Both the position numbers and the translations under genes were made by a program. Below, piece by piece: positions 34,831 to 48,222 of a stretch of DNA of 64,000 nucleotides (positions are counted from its first letter, which is position 1; the number at the start of each line of letters is the position of its first letter). Source of the DNA: Setoptus koraiensis (taxonomy: Eukaryota; Arthropoda); assembly GCA_048013815.1 (NCBI GenBank), contig CM106585.1:18414001-18478000 (forward strand), given 5' to 3'. The notes under the pieces are model-generated. The model was not told the origin of the DNA. It was given only the letters and a program-made list of their open reading frames with translations, and made no database searches.

Positions 34831-34888
34831 GCCGACTGGTCAGCACTGGTCACTCGACCAGCAGTGACCAGTCGGCCAGTGCTGACCA
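34831..34888. repeat. Nested, mutually exclusive palindromes
   Basis: Three perfect pairings compete here. 34831-34842 pairs with 34865-34876 (12 bp). 34845-34854 pairs with 34863-34872 (10 bp). 34837-34849 pairs with 34876-34888 (13 bp). The shared word is ggtcagcactggtcac and its complement. Confidence 0.9.
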
Positions 34889-36013
34889 CTGTTGACCGGT
34901 CGGGATGCGGGGCGTCCAGCGCGGTGCGGCGCGAATGTGTCGCGCACCGACAGCACCTAGCGCCGCTAATGGAGTAAGTGTTACATCCGTAAGAAGTGGG
35001 CCCCGTTAGGCGCTGATTCGCCCACGCACTCGCTGATTCGTGATGCTGGCGATGATGTAATAGTTGGTTGCGCACACGTACACACATGTGTGCACATTGT
35101 CGCCATATTGCGTTGTTGTTGCGGCCTCGTGGCACCGCTCGCCTGTTACAGTGCGGGGGCCCGGCGCCACTTGCATCCCGACCCCTGCACTGTGACAGCC
35201 AGCGCCCATTGTGGCCCCGCGCCGCCGACCCGTTTGGCCATTTTGGCCAGCGTCAACTACCGCCGCCGCACTGGCTCATCTAGCGGAATCTCGCGCAGTT
35301 GGTGCGGTGGTGCAGTGGTGCAGTGGTGCAAGTGGGGCCAGTGGTGCCAGCGGACGGGCCGGTGACGAGCATCATCATCGCTGGCTGTTATTGATTATCG
35401 CGCTGCTCGATGTTGCTGATTGTTGTTGGCGATTGTTCGCCCGTCGCGCACGCACCGCCGCCGCCGCTCGCACTGTCCGCACCCGGCCGCCTAATCGATA
35501 ATCGATGCGTCTCCCACTGCGCCCTCTGGCCTTCGGGGCGGCCCGCATCGGCGGCCTGTCGGCCGCGAGCGTCGCGAGTCGCCCGAGCGACAGCAATAAG
35601 CAACAATGAGACTCTGAGCACTTTTACTCTGAGCCAATAACAGCAAGCCGGACAGTGGCTTGAGCGCGAGCAGCTTGAGCGTGCAGCCAGCGCAAAAGTC
35701 TTGTCCGCGAACGGGGCCCCGCAAGCTCGCCGATGCCAGTGGGCCCGCTCGGCGATATCGCCGATGCCGGGCCCACTCGGCGATATTGGCCCCACTGGCC
35801 CATCGGGCAGCGACACCTCGCACGCGAATCGATTGTCTTACGGGCCTCATTGTCTCGGCACTTACGACTCACTCACGTACGCGCTGTCGCGTGCTCTCAC
35901 ATGCCAATAAGCCCGACGATGTTTTCGTAATGTCGCCCATCGACAAGTCACCGCGCCCATCGGCGCGCCAACAGTCACTCGTGCCCCTCAAGTTGTGACA
36001 CACAACTCACTTG

Positions 36014-36062
36014 ACCGACAACAACGGCCGACAACAACGGCCAACAACAACGGCCAACACCG
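36014..36062. repeat. 15-bp tandem repeat, three copies
   Basis: The unit ccgacaacaacgg varies to ccaacaacaacgg, on a 15-bp period. Confidence 0.8.
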
Positions 36063-37186
36063 ACAATATTGCGCCACCCACTTCCGGTCAGCCCCACTGT
36101 GGCCGCTCCAACACAGGGTCTCTTCATCTAGAGTCTCTTTATCTAGAGTGACTCGGCGGCCCGCTCGCGCCGCCAGTGAGCGGACCGATGGGAGCGTAGT
36201 GGCGCGCCGATGGGAGCGCAGCCAATTTCCGTTTTTGGGTACGTTTTTTCAGGCTTCACTTATTTATTTTTGTTGGCCATGTCATGTCATCTTGTTGTCA
36301 ACTTGTGCGCCAGCGTCTAGCACCGCTCGCGCGCGTCTACTGTTACGTAACGTAGTACGCAGTGGCACTACTAGTGCTGCATTAGCGACTCTCCGGCCGG
36401 CCAATAATAGGCACACACAACAGACAACAAAACAAGCGACTGACAGAGTGGCAATTCTTTTATTTATTTACATTAGACATTACTGGCAACATTACGTAAC
36501 ACGGCCGCCGCCACGTAGCGCGTGCAACTGCCGCTCGGCTGGATGCGACGCGCAGATAATCACAAAGCCGGGCCCCGAAAGAATCCATTTAATTCTGCAA
36601 TCTTTTCTCGCGCTGCCCGCTCTCGCGCCAGCGGGCCGGCGCTTGTTTGCTCGGGCACTCGAACTGTGCAAACGGGCCGCGGAGCGGCCCGGCGCGCAAA
36701 CTTAAAGTGGTGCGCGTCCGTCGAGTTGAAATTGGACGCGCCGGCGAGTGTGTCGCGTGTCATTTGGTCGCATCAAGAGCAAATTGTTGTAACTTGTTTC
36801 AATCACTTGTTTGCCCAGCGCCGGCCAGCGAGTCCGCGGGCCAGCGGTGCGCGGGCCGCTCGGGATCTGCATGCATCGATGGCGATCGGGCTGGCGCCGC
36901 GTAATTGATATTGTGACTTTGGTAGCGCACGACATCTCGCTCGGCATCGCGTGCGCGCCCGGCCAAATATTGACTTGGCGCCACCGGCAAACATTGTCCG
37001 CCGTCCAGCTCGGGCCGGCTCCAATGACGCGCACGCCGAAGCGGGCCCCAATAATGGACAGCCACTTGTCGACGGTCGCTTCGACGGCCCTTCGAATATT
37101 AACTCGCACATCGCGCGTTGCGTCTCTATTTCGGCCGGCGTCGTTTCTAATTACTTTGCCCCCCGCTCGCTACATCACTGCACATG

Positions 37187-37275
37187 TCGCTATATATGCG
37201 CTGCATCACTATATATATCGCCGTATATATCGCCACACATATCGCTATATATATCGCCACATATATCGCCAGCGG
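37187..37275. repeat. TATATATCGCC-type repeat
   Basis: About six imperfect copies of a word like atatatatcgccaca, spaced 14-18 bp apart. An AT-rich array inside GC-rich DNA. Confidence 0.8.
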
Positions 37276-38714
37276 CCCCGATAATGGCCAGATAATCTGG
37301 CGCGACTCGAGCGGCCCCTATAAGCGGCCCGACAAGCCAATATCTGGCGGGGGTGGGCGCTACTTTGTTTCCATCGGTCAGTGCGCTCGCTTGGCCGCGC
37401 CAGCGCGGCCATCAGTTGCCAGTTATCAAGCAGCGGCTTATCTGCCACGAGCGGGGCGCCCGCGCACACGCCACTGACCGGAAGTGAGCGGGCCCGTTAT
37501 CGGGGGCACAATCGGGTGCCCGTTTCCAGCGGCGACACAACCAGGCGACACAAGCAAGCAAACACAAATAAACGGCCCAACAACAATGGCCGGCAATGGC
37601 GTAATTTTTAAGTTGCGTCACTGGGCCGCTGGCGCGCGTCGCTGGCGGTGTCACTGGGGCCAATGTCCATTATCACTCCATTAGAGTGCCCGTCAAACGA
37701 CGCAGCGCACCCTGGTGCGCCCACGCCACGGCGACAAGTCAATTGACGTGTCGCCGGGGCCAGCGCGCGCTGTCAGTAACAATTTATTCCTTCGCCGGTG
37801 CGCGCCCAGTATCCGCGTAACCTGTGCGGCCCACGCTGCTGGCCCGACCGGCCGAAAAGAGGCCAAAAGCGGCCGCCGGAACCCAAATAACACCCAACTC
37901 GCCACTGTGGGTCGGCACGGCAATTCCGCTCAAATTTCGCCCATATTTCGGGCAAGTTTCGCGCAAGTTTCGCCCGAAATGCCGACTGCCAACGCGAGCA
38001 CAAATGAAAGATCGGCGATGATTCCGGACGCGACGATGACTCTCCACGTGCCCGGAATAAGCGCTGCATCACAACGCGGTGCTCACGGCGCCCAGAGTCC
38101 CGAGCGGCCCAAAGCGCGGCTAAGAGGCCAGCGGCCAGGTAAGAGGGCGTCGTGAGGGCGCCACTCGTGAACGACATTAATTGATTGATCATTGCGCGCC
38201 GTCGTGGCCACTTGATTGGTGCCGTGCAACTGCCGCCGTGACTCGTGCTGAGGCGCCCGTAACGCGTGCTGGAGCCGCTGTAACTCTTGCCGAGGCCGCT
38301 GTATGTCGTGCTGGGGCGCCCGTCCTGTGTCATGCCATTATTCTCCTTTTGTATCCGTGTGCCGCTGGCCAGTTTTGTCTGTAGTTTGGCGGCCCGGCCG
38401 CGCGGAGGAGGCGCAAGACAGGGCCCCAAAAAAGCCCGTTCTGGCGCCTTCTGGGCCAGTCACGCGGGCCACTCGAACGGTGTCTCGAGTTTGGCCGCGT
38501 GACTGGCACGAAACAAGTGCCGCGAGGACCGCCCGTCGGACCGTTTTGGCCGGCCAGTCGAGTGGCGTTGCTGTCCAGACTAGAACGGACCCGCACGCAA
38601 CTGGGGCGCACGGCGCTAACTAAGTATGACAAGTCGCGCAAACAATTTTGCGGTTTGTCCGTCCGCTCGGGCTTGTCTCCGCTGCTCGCGTCTCCCCTCT
38701 TCTCGCGTCTGCCA

Positions 38715-38798
38715 GTCTCTCCGTCTCTTGGTCTCCCCGTCTCTTGGTCTCTCCGTCTCTTGGTCTCTCTGTCTCTTGGTCTCTCTGTCTCTTGGTCT
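38715..38798. repeat. 16-bp tandem repeat, about five copies
   Basis: The unit gtctctccgtctcttg recurs in a strongly pyrimidine-biased strand. The - strand is the matching polypurine. Confidence 0.88.
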
Positions 38799-40111
38799 CG
38801 CCAGAGCGCCAGAGCGCCGGACAAGAACTGGGGCCCGGCGGCCGTGTTCGGGCGAAAAGACGTCGGTGGGCCAGCAGAAGCGGCAAAACAAGCGCCAGCA
38901 GCGTGCCCGGCGCTGGCTTTAGTTGTTGGCAACCGCTTAGTGGGCCGCTCATCACAATAGATTATTGTTGCGCACAATGGCGACCCGACAACCGGGCCAC
39001 TTGCCGGCCCGCACAGGCCGCCGAGGGCTCCAGACAACAATCGTGCGCCACAAAGGCCCCACAGTCTCCTTGTAAGACGCTTGTTTGTGTGCTGGCGTCT
39101 GCGGGGGCCCCGACACAATGTTGTGTGAACGTTGTTGCGGACACAACGTAGCTTCGTTGTGGCCGCAACAACGGCTACCAGGGGGGCCCGAGCGGCGGCC
39201 GGCAGATTTGTTTGCGTGTGTCGTGCCAGCGACGGTTACGGTGACGCGCTGGTGGGGCCAGCGAGCGATAAAGCGAGCACAAAGTCGCTCACTTTATCGA
39301 CTGACTTTATCCGCGTGCCCGACATTGTTTCGACAATGCAGTGCTGCAATATACGACGCGCAGATATATGGGCCACAGACGGCCGGACAGTGGGGCCGTT
39401 TGTTGGGGGCCCACTCATGACCGCCGCACCGACCGACCGAAACATCCGACGAACACTGTCAGGGGTATTACGACAAACAAATCGTGCATGAGTGACTCAT
39501 CAGTCAGACGGTGTCCACCGGGCGACGCAACGGCGACCAGCGCACGGGCGATCGCCTGCGCCGCCGATCAATTGATGGCCCCAGACAAGTGAAGCGCGGG
39601 GCCCCCGCGCAAGCTAATGAATTTTGCTGCAATTTGGCCGCTTGCTTTTCACTGGAACGGCTTTTATTGGGACGGCTTTTATTGCGCAACCAGCGCGGCA
39701 TCGGCCCCCCCCCAGACAACAGGTAATTACCGTGGCGCTGCTCAGCGGCCGGCGTGAGTTACGTAGCACCGACAGTTACGTAACCGGCAGCAAACGACCT
39801 GCAGTCGGCAAGTGAGCAATTCGGCGCAAAAAATGCCCGCTCCGCTCTCGAGGGTCGCTGTCGGGCCGGCGCACGGTCGCGCCGCAGTCGAGTCGAACGG
39901 TACAGAGTGCCCGTAATCCCCGGGGTGATAGATTCTTTTTATGGTGGCTTGTTGTGGTTCGTGTTTCGGCGCCGAGTGGGGGCCGCGCTCGTGCAGCCGA
40001 CTCAAAAATGGCGCCCGCCACTGGCACGACGAAATGATCTGATTTTGCACAATTCAATCGCGTCGGCCGCTCGCGATTGGTTCAAATGTTGCTCGAAGCG
40101 GGCACCATTTG

Positions 40112-40192
40112 AACCGTTCGAACCTTTCGATCCTTTCGAAAGGTTCGATCCTTTCGAAACGTTCGAAACGTTCGAACCGTTTGAAACAATTT
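40112..40192. repeat. Self-complementary TTCGAA array
   Basis: At least seven palindromic ttcgaa or ttcga words in phase with cctttcga and acgttcga spacers, so each copy can pair with its neighbours. A ggttcgatcc word resembles a tRNA T-loop but is part of the array. Confidence 0.85.
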
Positions 40193-40712
40193 GCGCTCGT
40201 TCCAAAGGGCATCTCACGGGCGGCGGCCCGGCCCGGCGCGGTTGTGACGCGCGAGAGTTCGGCGCCCGACGACCGCGGGCAGAGCGAGAAAGCGGGGATT
40301 CGCGAATCGGTGCGCCTGTTGTCGGCCGCACGCGCTCCGGCTCAATGGGCTGAACGGGGAGTTCAACTAATGATTTATTCCTCCATAATCGACCCATTGC
40401 CGGCAGCGCCACCATGATTATGTAATTTGTCTGCGGCACTCATTGGCAACATGATCATCATCTCTATGGGCACAATAGATCATCGTGTAATCGAAATGGA
40501 AGCCTCACAATGGGGTCGTGTAAGCGGCCGATCATTTTCGGCGCCCGCCCGAGCTCTTGTAATGTTCGGGTATTGGGGACGGCACGGGCCGGATCAGCGC
40601 GCCGGGGCCGCGCGTTCGAAACAAGCGCGCCAATAATAAGCGAATAATAATCTCGCTCTGGATGAATGAGCGGCTCTAAAAGTCTCGAAAGCGACTCGAA
40701 GCGTTTAAGGCA

Positions 40713-40729
40713 GCGCGCGCGCGCGCGCG
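40713..40729. repeat. (CG)n run
   Basis: Eight to nine uninterrupted CG dinucleotides, a sequence type able to form Z-DNA. Confidence 0.9.
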
Positions 40730-43700
40730 TGACACGTGCAAATTAAGAATTCACTTTTCACCTGGCGCCCTGGCCAGGCGACCCCGTCGCCATGCCAACT
40801 GGCGCAGCGCTGGGGGCCCCTTTGTCTTGCGGGCCCGCAGCCCGTCGCCCCCGCCTATTACCTTCAGCCGAGTGATGGTTATATTAGCTCTCTATTATAT
40901 ATATCGAGCTATATATATTTATATAACGGCTGTGATTGTTGTTTGCTCGCATCGCTCGCGACTAGCCAGTTTAAACTGGCGCCGCGCCACCGCCGGGCCC
41001 CCAGGCCCGGCTCACCTGCGCGGGCACGCGTTGCACATTTAATAGCCTGGCTGGTTATATAACATATATCCGTATTATACGTCTGGCACTGTGTACACGC
41101 GTTGGCGGCGTTTTAAAAAAACCAAAACCCGTTCCATCAGTGTGGGCCAGCGCTGGCTCGGATGCGGCGACAAGCACGCGCCCGGCGCGCCAGATCGGAT
41201 TACCAGCGAAACGAAAATTGGTAAAAACGGCTTAGGGGCCCCCATCCACGTGCTGCCATTTCCGCCCGCTCGGCTGGCCTGTGCGCTGCGCACCACGCAA
41301 ATTACGGCACAATGTCTGCACGATGTCGGCCCAACACTCCGGCGCAAACTAATGCTGCCAGCATCATGCCGGCGAGCGAGCGATGGGCCCCATTTTAGTG
41401 CCGCCATTGCGGGGGCTGCCTGGCACAGATACGGCCAGCCAGAGCGGCCATGCAAATTATGTCGGCGCCCGCCTGTTTGCCGAGAATATTCCGAGTATAA
41501 TATGCCGCACATTATCTACGTGCACGGACGGATAATGCGTTGCATCGGCGCCCCGAGAATCGCGCTACGTGCAGCCCAAGATTCGCTGGCGGCGGAAGTG
41601 GCGCAGGCAGCTTAAAAAGTTTTCATTGTTCTCTAATTCTTGGCGCTGTTGCGTCGAGCTCGGCGCAAATTTCGCCCGCCGATCGGCCGCTTCTCGCTCA
41701 CTTTTCGCTCGCCTTTCGCCCGCTTCTCTCTCGCAATGCGTCGAAATTCGCCCGAAATTCGCGGGCCCCAAATAGCAACTAGCCGGCAGACATGAGTTTC
41801 GGCTGCGATATTCAGCCGTGCCCGTTGCGGCACTGGCGCCCCGCACACGTGGCAGCGTCGCCGCGGAACCGCTCGCTATCCGGTGCGCGTATCACGGCGC
41901 AGTGGTGAACTCGTGCGTGCTTTTGGCGAATCCGATCCCCAAAATGGGCGCCCAAAATAGTTTAAATTGGTCTCGTGCAAACAACGCTCCTCCATACACA
42001 GACTGTACATACAGACTGTATAATATGGCGGCGCCATCGGCCGCCAGTGGGCAATCTTGGCTCTGGGCCAACTGGCAGCCCCATTGTCTCGCCGTCGCGG
42101 GCCCCATTGAATTAAATCATCACTCTTGTCGCTGGTGCGTGCGTCGGTTCGCTCGGGCTTCTGGCGCAACGACAATATTGTTATATGACCGTCGCATTAC
42201 GACGATATTTCTTGGTTGGCGCCCGACGAGCGCCGAATGTCAAGCGCTGCAAATTGGGCCGCGCGATGCTCGCGATTCGAGCCGCGCGTCGGCTGCATCG
42301 GTCGCGTCGGTCGGGTCGGTCGCGTCGGGCGCGTCGGGCGACTCGGGTGAGTCGGGCAACTCGGATGCGGCCGATGAGAGATCATCCTCATCAGCGGCGG
42401 AGACAGCGCGCGGCGCAATTGGATTTTGAACGGGCAAATTATGTCCAACGAGCGCTGGCGTGTCCAATTAGGGCACGCCGTCTGTCCGACGGTGTGGCGG
42501 CTAGACCTGGCCCGACGCGCGGCACAAACGGGCAGAGGGGGGCCATTGTTTGTATTTGGCGATTGTGTCATTAAATTGGCGCCCAGGTTACGTTGCGCAA
42601 TTGGTACGTTGTTGGCCCGCGACAGCCGCTGCACGCAGCAGCGCCGCGACGTGCCGCCGATCCGATTCCGCGCCGCTCCATTCGAGCCGATCCGCTGCGC
42701 CGTGTCGCGCCGCGATTTGATTTGATAAACTGAGCGCAAACAAAGACAAAGTTCATCATTAGCCGGGTCGCGCGTGCCCCACGCCTGATGTGATGGATGA
42801 CGGCGCCATTATTGGCCCGGCGAGCTCGACGGCGCGCCGAGCCAGCGCCTAGCCGGAGCGGGCCGACTTGGCGCGGCCGACGGCAAACAATTGCAGCCGT
42901 CAGCCGGCCAGCCAGTCGTCCTGATTGATCGATCGAAGGTGATGCCCTCTCACTAAGAGGCTCCTAGGGCGCTGCGCCTCCGCGAATCTCGGCCGCGTCT
43001 GAAACAAAGCGAGCCGGGCCAATTGTGATTGGCGCCCTCCTCGGCGGCCGTTTAAACTTCCGTCCGTCGCCAGTATCGCCGCCACTGCCTCTGCCGACGA
43101 CCGCTTCTGCCGACTACCGCTTGCGGGTCGATGGGGCCCATTGACTCGGCCGGGCGAGTCTATTGAGTTATCCGCGGCTCTCGTCCGCCGCTCGAGTCGA
43201 GCGGCTCGAGCTCAGCCGTGGATGGGCTGGCGCAATGGCTGCCAGCGGGGCCAACAGCGCCCAATGGGGCCAACGAGACGGGCTGTAGATAGCGGCGAGC
43301 GGTGCGTGCCCATTGGCGAATATCGGCCGTTTATTATTTATGATGACAAGTTTAATTCGGTGCCCGCCGCTGCAAAACTGCGCTCCGCACAGCGTCTCGG
43401 TCCGGAATGATCGATGGGCGCTGGCGCGGCGGCGCCGAGACATGATTTTCAAGAATTTGAATCGCGCCCGAGCATGGCCAATGAGCGCGCCGATTCGCTC
43501 GGCGGCGCCCCAATCGCGCATTGTCTCGAATTTCATCCATTCTTGTGCGTGGTGTGCCCGTTGGCGGCTCGCAACCGGCGACCGACCGAGCCGCCAACGG
43601 CGGACGCTCGCCGGGCCTGGGGCGGCCCGCGCGGCCTCGAGAGTTGATTATTCGAATCACGATCGATCACTGAAACAGGAGCCCCAGCAACCGCCAACTG

Positions 43701-44893
43701 GTAAACTTGTAAACTGCCAACAATATTAGGCGCTGGCCCCGGCGCGCAATATCAACGGGCGCAATATTAACGGGCGCCCCCCGCCCCATATCCGATATGC
43801 GCCACCGATCGGGTTCTTTTAAACTGGCTGGCTCACCCGCCGAGAAAATTGCAGTCGAGAAGCGATCGAACGCCGCTGCCGCTGATCTAATTTCGCATGC
43901 AAATGGCCGCGCCGACATGGCAGAAACAACGGACGTGTGCAAGACAAAATTGAAAGCTCTCGCACGCTCGCAAGCACAACAATTTGTCTTGATTATTACA
44001 TAATCATGCGCTCGCCGGGCCCGGCCGAGCTCTCGGCTCGAGTGGCTGCCGGCGCGAACATTCTCGTGATTCTCGGCTGGCGTCTCCGCAGTGCGCAGAT
44101 ATAAGTTATGGCCGCTTGTCGGCGCGGCGTCTCGGCGCTCTGCGCGGCCCGTTCGCGAGCCATCGGGCCGGCGATAAACAGCGATAAACACCGATGAGCG
44201 GCGACGAACAGAGACGAACGGCGATAAACGGCGACGAAACGAGCCCGATAAACAATCGGCTCGAGACGAATCGGGCAAGTTTTGCGCCGGCGAGCCCGTC
44301 TCGCAAACTTGTTTATTGCATGTTGTGCGCTGGCCAGCCGAACCTGTCATGCGCCCGCTCCAGTGCGACTTGTCGCCCGCTCGCCGTCGCCGCTCCGGCC
44401 CGAGCGAGCGCAGGAGCGAGCGGCGAGCGGGCGAGCAGCGAAGAACAAAAAGCGAGCAAATTGAATTGTTGTCGTTGGGCCGTTTTATTTGTGTCGTCAC
44501 TATTTGTCATCATAAATTTCATCATGGTTGCCGTCGTGTCGTCGTCGCTGTCGTATCATCGCAGTTACGTAATGCCCATGCAAATTGCGCACCGTGGCCC
44601 TACTTCGGGCATGCGGCGGCGGCGGTGGCGCGCAGCGGAGTGGGTCTCTCGAGAGCACTTTCCGCGCGAATTTGCCACGGTCCGGGCGAATCGGGCACAG
44701 CGCCCGTCTCGTCGGCTTGTCGGGCCGCTCGTCTCGTCGTCTCCGCTCGTCGGGCTGCGGGTTTTAATTTGAATTCAAGGCGTAAAAACGGGGGCTTTGG
44801 AACTATAAAACGGCGACAGAAGCGCCCCCGGCGATGCTCTGGCCCAAGCAACATGGGCCATGTTGCGGCGGCTCCGCGATCCACTCGCCGCCG

Positions 44894-44948
44894 GCCGACG
44901 ACCGAGCGGGCCGACGACCGAGCGGGCCGACGACCGAGTGGGCCGACG
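44894..44948. repeat. 16-bp tandem repeat, about 3.4 copies
   Basis: The unit gccgacgaccgagcgg is repeated with a single change in the third copy. Confidence 0.88.
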
Positions 44949-47900
44949 GGCTGCGCTCGCGGATTGCGGCTCGCGGCCAGCCCGACGCCAGGGACGGCGG
45001 ACCGCGGTAACGCACGCCCGTAGCCGCAGTGGCCGCCAGCGGGCCATAACGCACCGCGGCAAGACGCGATTACATGGCCGCGCGGCTTGTAATACAACGG
45101 CTGTAATACAACGGCTGTATATCCAATTTAAATTAGCCGGGCAGCCAATTGTAAACTTGGCGCAGTTTGCCCGGCACGCAGCTACAACAGGCAACAATCA
45201 AATTAACAAGTGGCACCGAGCCGCTCGACACCGGCCCGCCGAGCCCGTGCAGCCAGCGAGCGGCCAGTCATGCTCGCCCGCTCGGGTAACTGGATAACCG
45301 GCTGCCCATCCAGCCGAGCGATGTTCTCGCTCGGCTCGCATGTGTTCGCAGCCCGCAGTCCGGAGTTCGCAGTCCGCGGTTCGCAGCTCGCAGTTCGAAG
45401 TTCGCAGTCGGAAGCTCGAGAGAGGCCAGAGGAGCCAGAACTTCTCTGAGAGAAGCCGGCAACTGATCTCTCGCGTTGTGTCATACAAGTTAACGCAACC
45501 CTCTCGAATGAGTGGCGCCACCTCAGCCGGAATCGAGCAGTCAATTGCAAAGTCGGGCAACGGGCTCGCCGAAAGTGGCCCCGCTTTGCAGCCTCGCCAC
45601 CGGCGAATGTGTCGCTGCTCACCTTGGCGCAAACAGCGTTTCGCGCTGTTCGGGCCTCGGCAATTCTCGCCGCTCGGGCAGCCGACGAGCGGCGTTCCGA
45701 CTGGCAAGCGAGCCGCGCAACGAAGAATAAAGAGCCGAAGAGCACAGACAGAATTGGGTGCCACAAACAGGCGAGCAATGGAACGAATGAGCCGCGGCGA
45801 GCGCCCATTAGATCGTGTAACGCCGATCGAGCGACCGACAATTCAGTGCCAATCGAGCGCCCGATGAAATGGGCCGAACCTGCGCCACTGGTCGGTCGCA
45901 ATTAGGCGACCGCGGCGCTCGCTGGATCGAACTGTGGCCGTCGGAATAGCCGCATCGGTCGGAATTCTGGGAATGGTCGGACTGGGCGACAGAGCGCCGC
46001 TCGGACAGAGCTGGTCGGGTGCTCGCGACCGCACGGTCGCTAGCCGCATCGCGTGACTGTGCGGCGCGACGGGCAAACTTGTGTTTGTATAATCGTCGTT
46101 GTGTTTGCTCGTTGCGGCTTGTTGTGCGCCGCAACTTACAAATATTCGCTCGCAAACATCGCATGATATTGGACTGGAGTGAAAATGCATAAATGGCCGA
46201 TAATTTCGCTGCCTCTCGGCGCTACAAAGTTCGCAGCGCCGCCGCAAACAAGTTGGCGCCCGGTTGCCATTTCGCGACCGCCGACATTGGCGGCCCGACG
46301 AGCTTCGAAATGGCGCGCCGAGCTTCGAAACGGCGCGCCGAACGGCCGATGGCAATCGAAGGCTCGCCGAGCGAGCCCGCACTGTCGCTGCCAACTCGCT
46401 CGTCGGCTTCGACGTCGGTGCTTCGATCGGCGATTCTTCGATCGGCGGTGGCTTCGAATGTCGGCGCGCCGGGCAAAAGTGTCCAGTCGATTGGCACTGA
46501 CATTTGTGCAGTGGCAACACTGGCCGACAGTCGTCCATTGTTCGCGCGGCCGTCGAACCGCCGACGAACGCAACAGAATCTGCGAACAGATTCTCCTCTG
46601 ACAGAGAGCGCCCTTCCAGCGTGAGACTCACCTGAGCCGATCAGCTGGCGCTCGGCCGACAACGAGAGTGAGCCGCCGCTCACCTGACATCGGTCACCTG
46701 ACATCGGGCGAGAGTGGCCAGACGCGGACAGTGCCATAATTGATGCATAATTGCTCTTTTGTGATGTGTGCCAATGCAGGCCACAAACACCGGCGACTCG
46801 GCAGTCTCGAGTGCACTCGAGAATCTCGAGTCGAGATGCAAATCGCCGGCCAGCTCGGGCCGGCATCAAAGGAGCCGGCCCGGCGCTTTCGCACGTTCGT
46901 CATTGTCTTGATTGACACATTGGCTGCGCCGGTCGTGACGCGGGCCGGCCCGGCCAGCGTCCAATTATCGCCCATTTGCATCTCGCTCGGCCCGACGGCT
47001 CGCCAGTCGGCCGCCGACCGACCGCTGGTCGGTTGCGCCGATCGCGCCAAATTGTTACAATTTCGGCAAATTGTTGCAGCTCGGCGCCACTGGCCGGGTC
47101 AAGATTCGCCCGCTGGCCGCCCGCATCTCGACCCAGTGCACCCATCGAACCGGCCCGTCAAATTGGCCCGACGAACTGGCCCGGCGAACCGGCCCGACTA
47201 ACGGCCCGACGAACTGGTCCGATGGGCTGGCCAGTCAGCGAGCGAGCGGGGCCCCTGTCGCCGGTCGGCGGGGTCGTTGGCCGTTGGGCGCCATCGACGG
47301 TGGCACTGGCACAAATTTCGCCGAAACAGTGTTGCGCAATCGGGTCGTTCGGCCCGTTAGCGTGTTTGCGTTTGTTTGTTGGTCGGCGCTCGTTGCTGGC
47401 CTGAGTTGTTTGCCATTAGTTGTTTGTTAGCCAAATGGATGCTGGCCACCGTTGAGTGGACACTGTTTTATCTGACATGAGCCCGAGCTGCCGGCGCAAC
47501 GACGCTGGCACGGTAATGAGCGTCCCAATGAGCTGACCGGCCTCATCAGTTACCCGTGCCTGATGGGCGCCTCAGCCGGGCTGATGCGGCTGATTTGGGC
47601 GGCCGCATTAGGCGCTCGGGATGCGTCATCGAGCCAGAAGCTGATGAAAATGGCCGGCACGTACTCGGCGCCGCCGGAATCGCGCAGTCCGTCGCAGTCC
47701 GTCGTCCAGCGGCTATACTGCTGGCGAGCAAGACACTGGCCGCTAGATTGGATTGATTGAGGCGCGCAATTTGCATCGCTTAGCAGCGGCCCACTATCCA
47801 TAATTGAGCGCGAGCATTCATTATATTCTCGTCGTGGCTCGTCAAATATTTGCCAGGCTGGCGTGTTTGTTGCGTCAGCCGCGCGGTCAGATGCGCATTT

Positions 47901-48190
47901 AATTCGGCCAGCGCCATTTAATTTGCTGTCGGGCGCCGGTCAAACACGGGCCGTCAGACCGTGCTACGAGATGCGCGACATACGGCCCGAATTTTGTGCC
48001 GTCTCGCGCGCAAGATTGCGCGAATTCGCCCTCGCGATCGCACAATTATGCGCAAAATCGACCCAAAGATTGCACAAAGTTGCGCGAAACGGCGGTCAGC
48101 GTGAGCGGTTGCGTCACAGCCGCAAGTCGCAATCACTCGATGGTTTGGTGATGCAATCGCGAGATATGGCCGCACCAAAGTGGACGAGAT

Positions 48191-48222
48191 GCGATCTGAC
48201 ATTGTGCGATCTGACATTGTCG
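48191..48222. repeat. 16-bp tandem duplication
   Basis: Two copies of gcgatctgacattgt with one base between them. Confidence 0.85.

Larger units (their letters stand above)
25930..40000. other. GC-rich intron or intergenic DNA, first part
   Basis: No gene was recognised. If the exon at 25719 belongs with a body to the right of the window, this is intron. It contains many short tandem repeats, CAA-type tracts and hairpins, the clearest of which are listed. Long open frames here (for example 27174-27944, 31600-32148 and 38330-39118) follow high GC content and repeats and show no domain. Confidence 0.45.

Noticed and set aside
40120-40160. tRNA T-loop-like ggttcgatcc
   Set aside because: The word belongs to a TTCGAA repeat array; no A box, acceptor stem or cloverleaf can be drawn.
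40112-40192. Heat-shock element array
   Set aside because: GAA and TTC words are present but not in the 5-bp alternating register of a heat-shock element.
43667-44500. 277-codon - strand open frame, and similar frames at 38330-39118, 45203-45901 and 46222-46869
   Set aside because: Long frames arise readily in this GC-rich DNA. Overlapping frames on both strands are open, and composition is Arg/Ala/Ser-rich with no motif.
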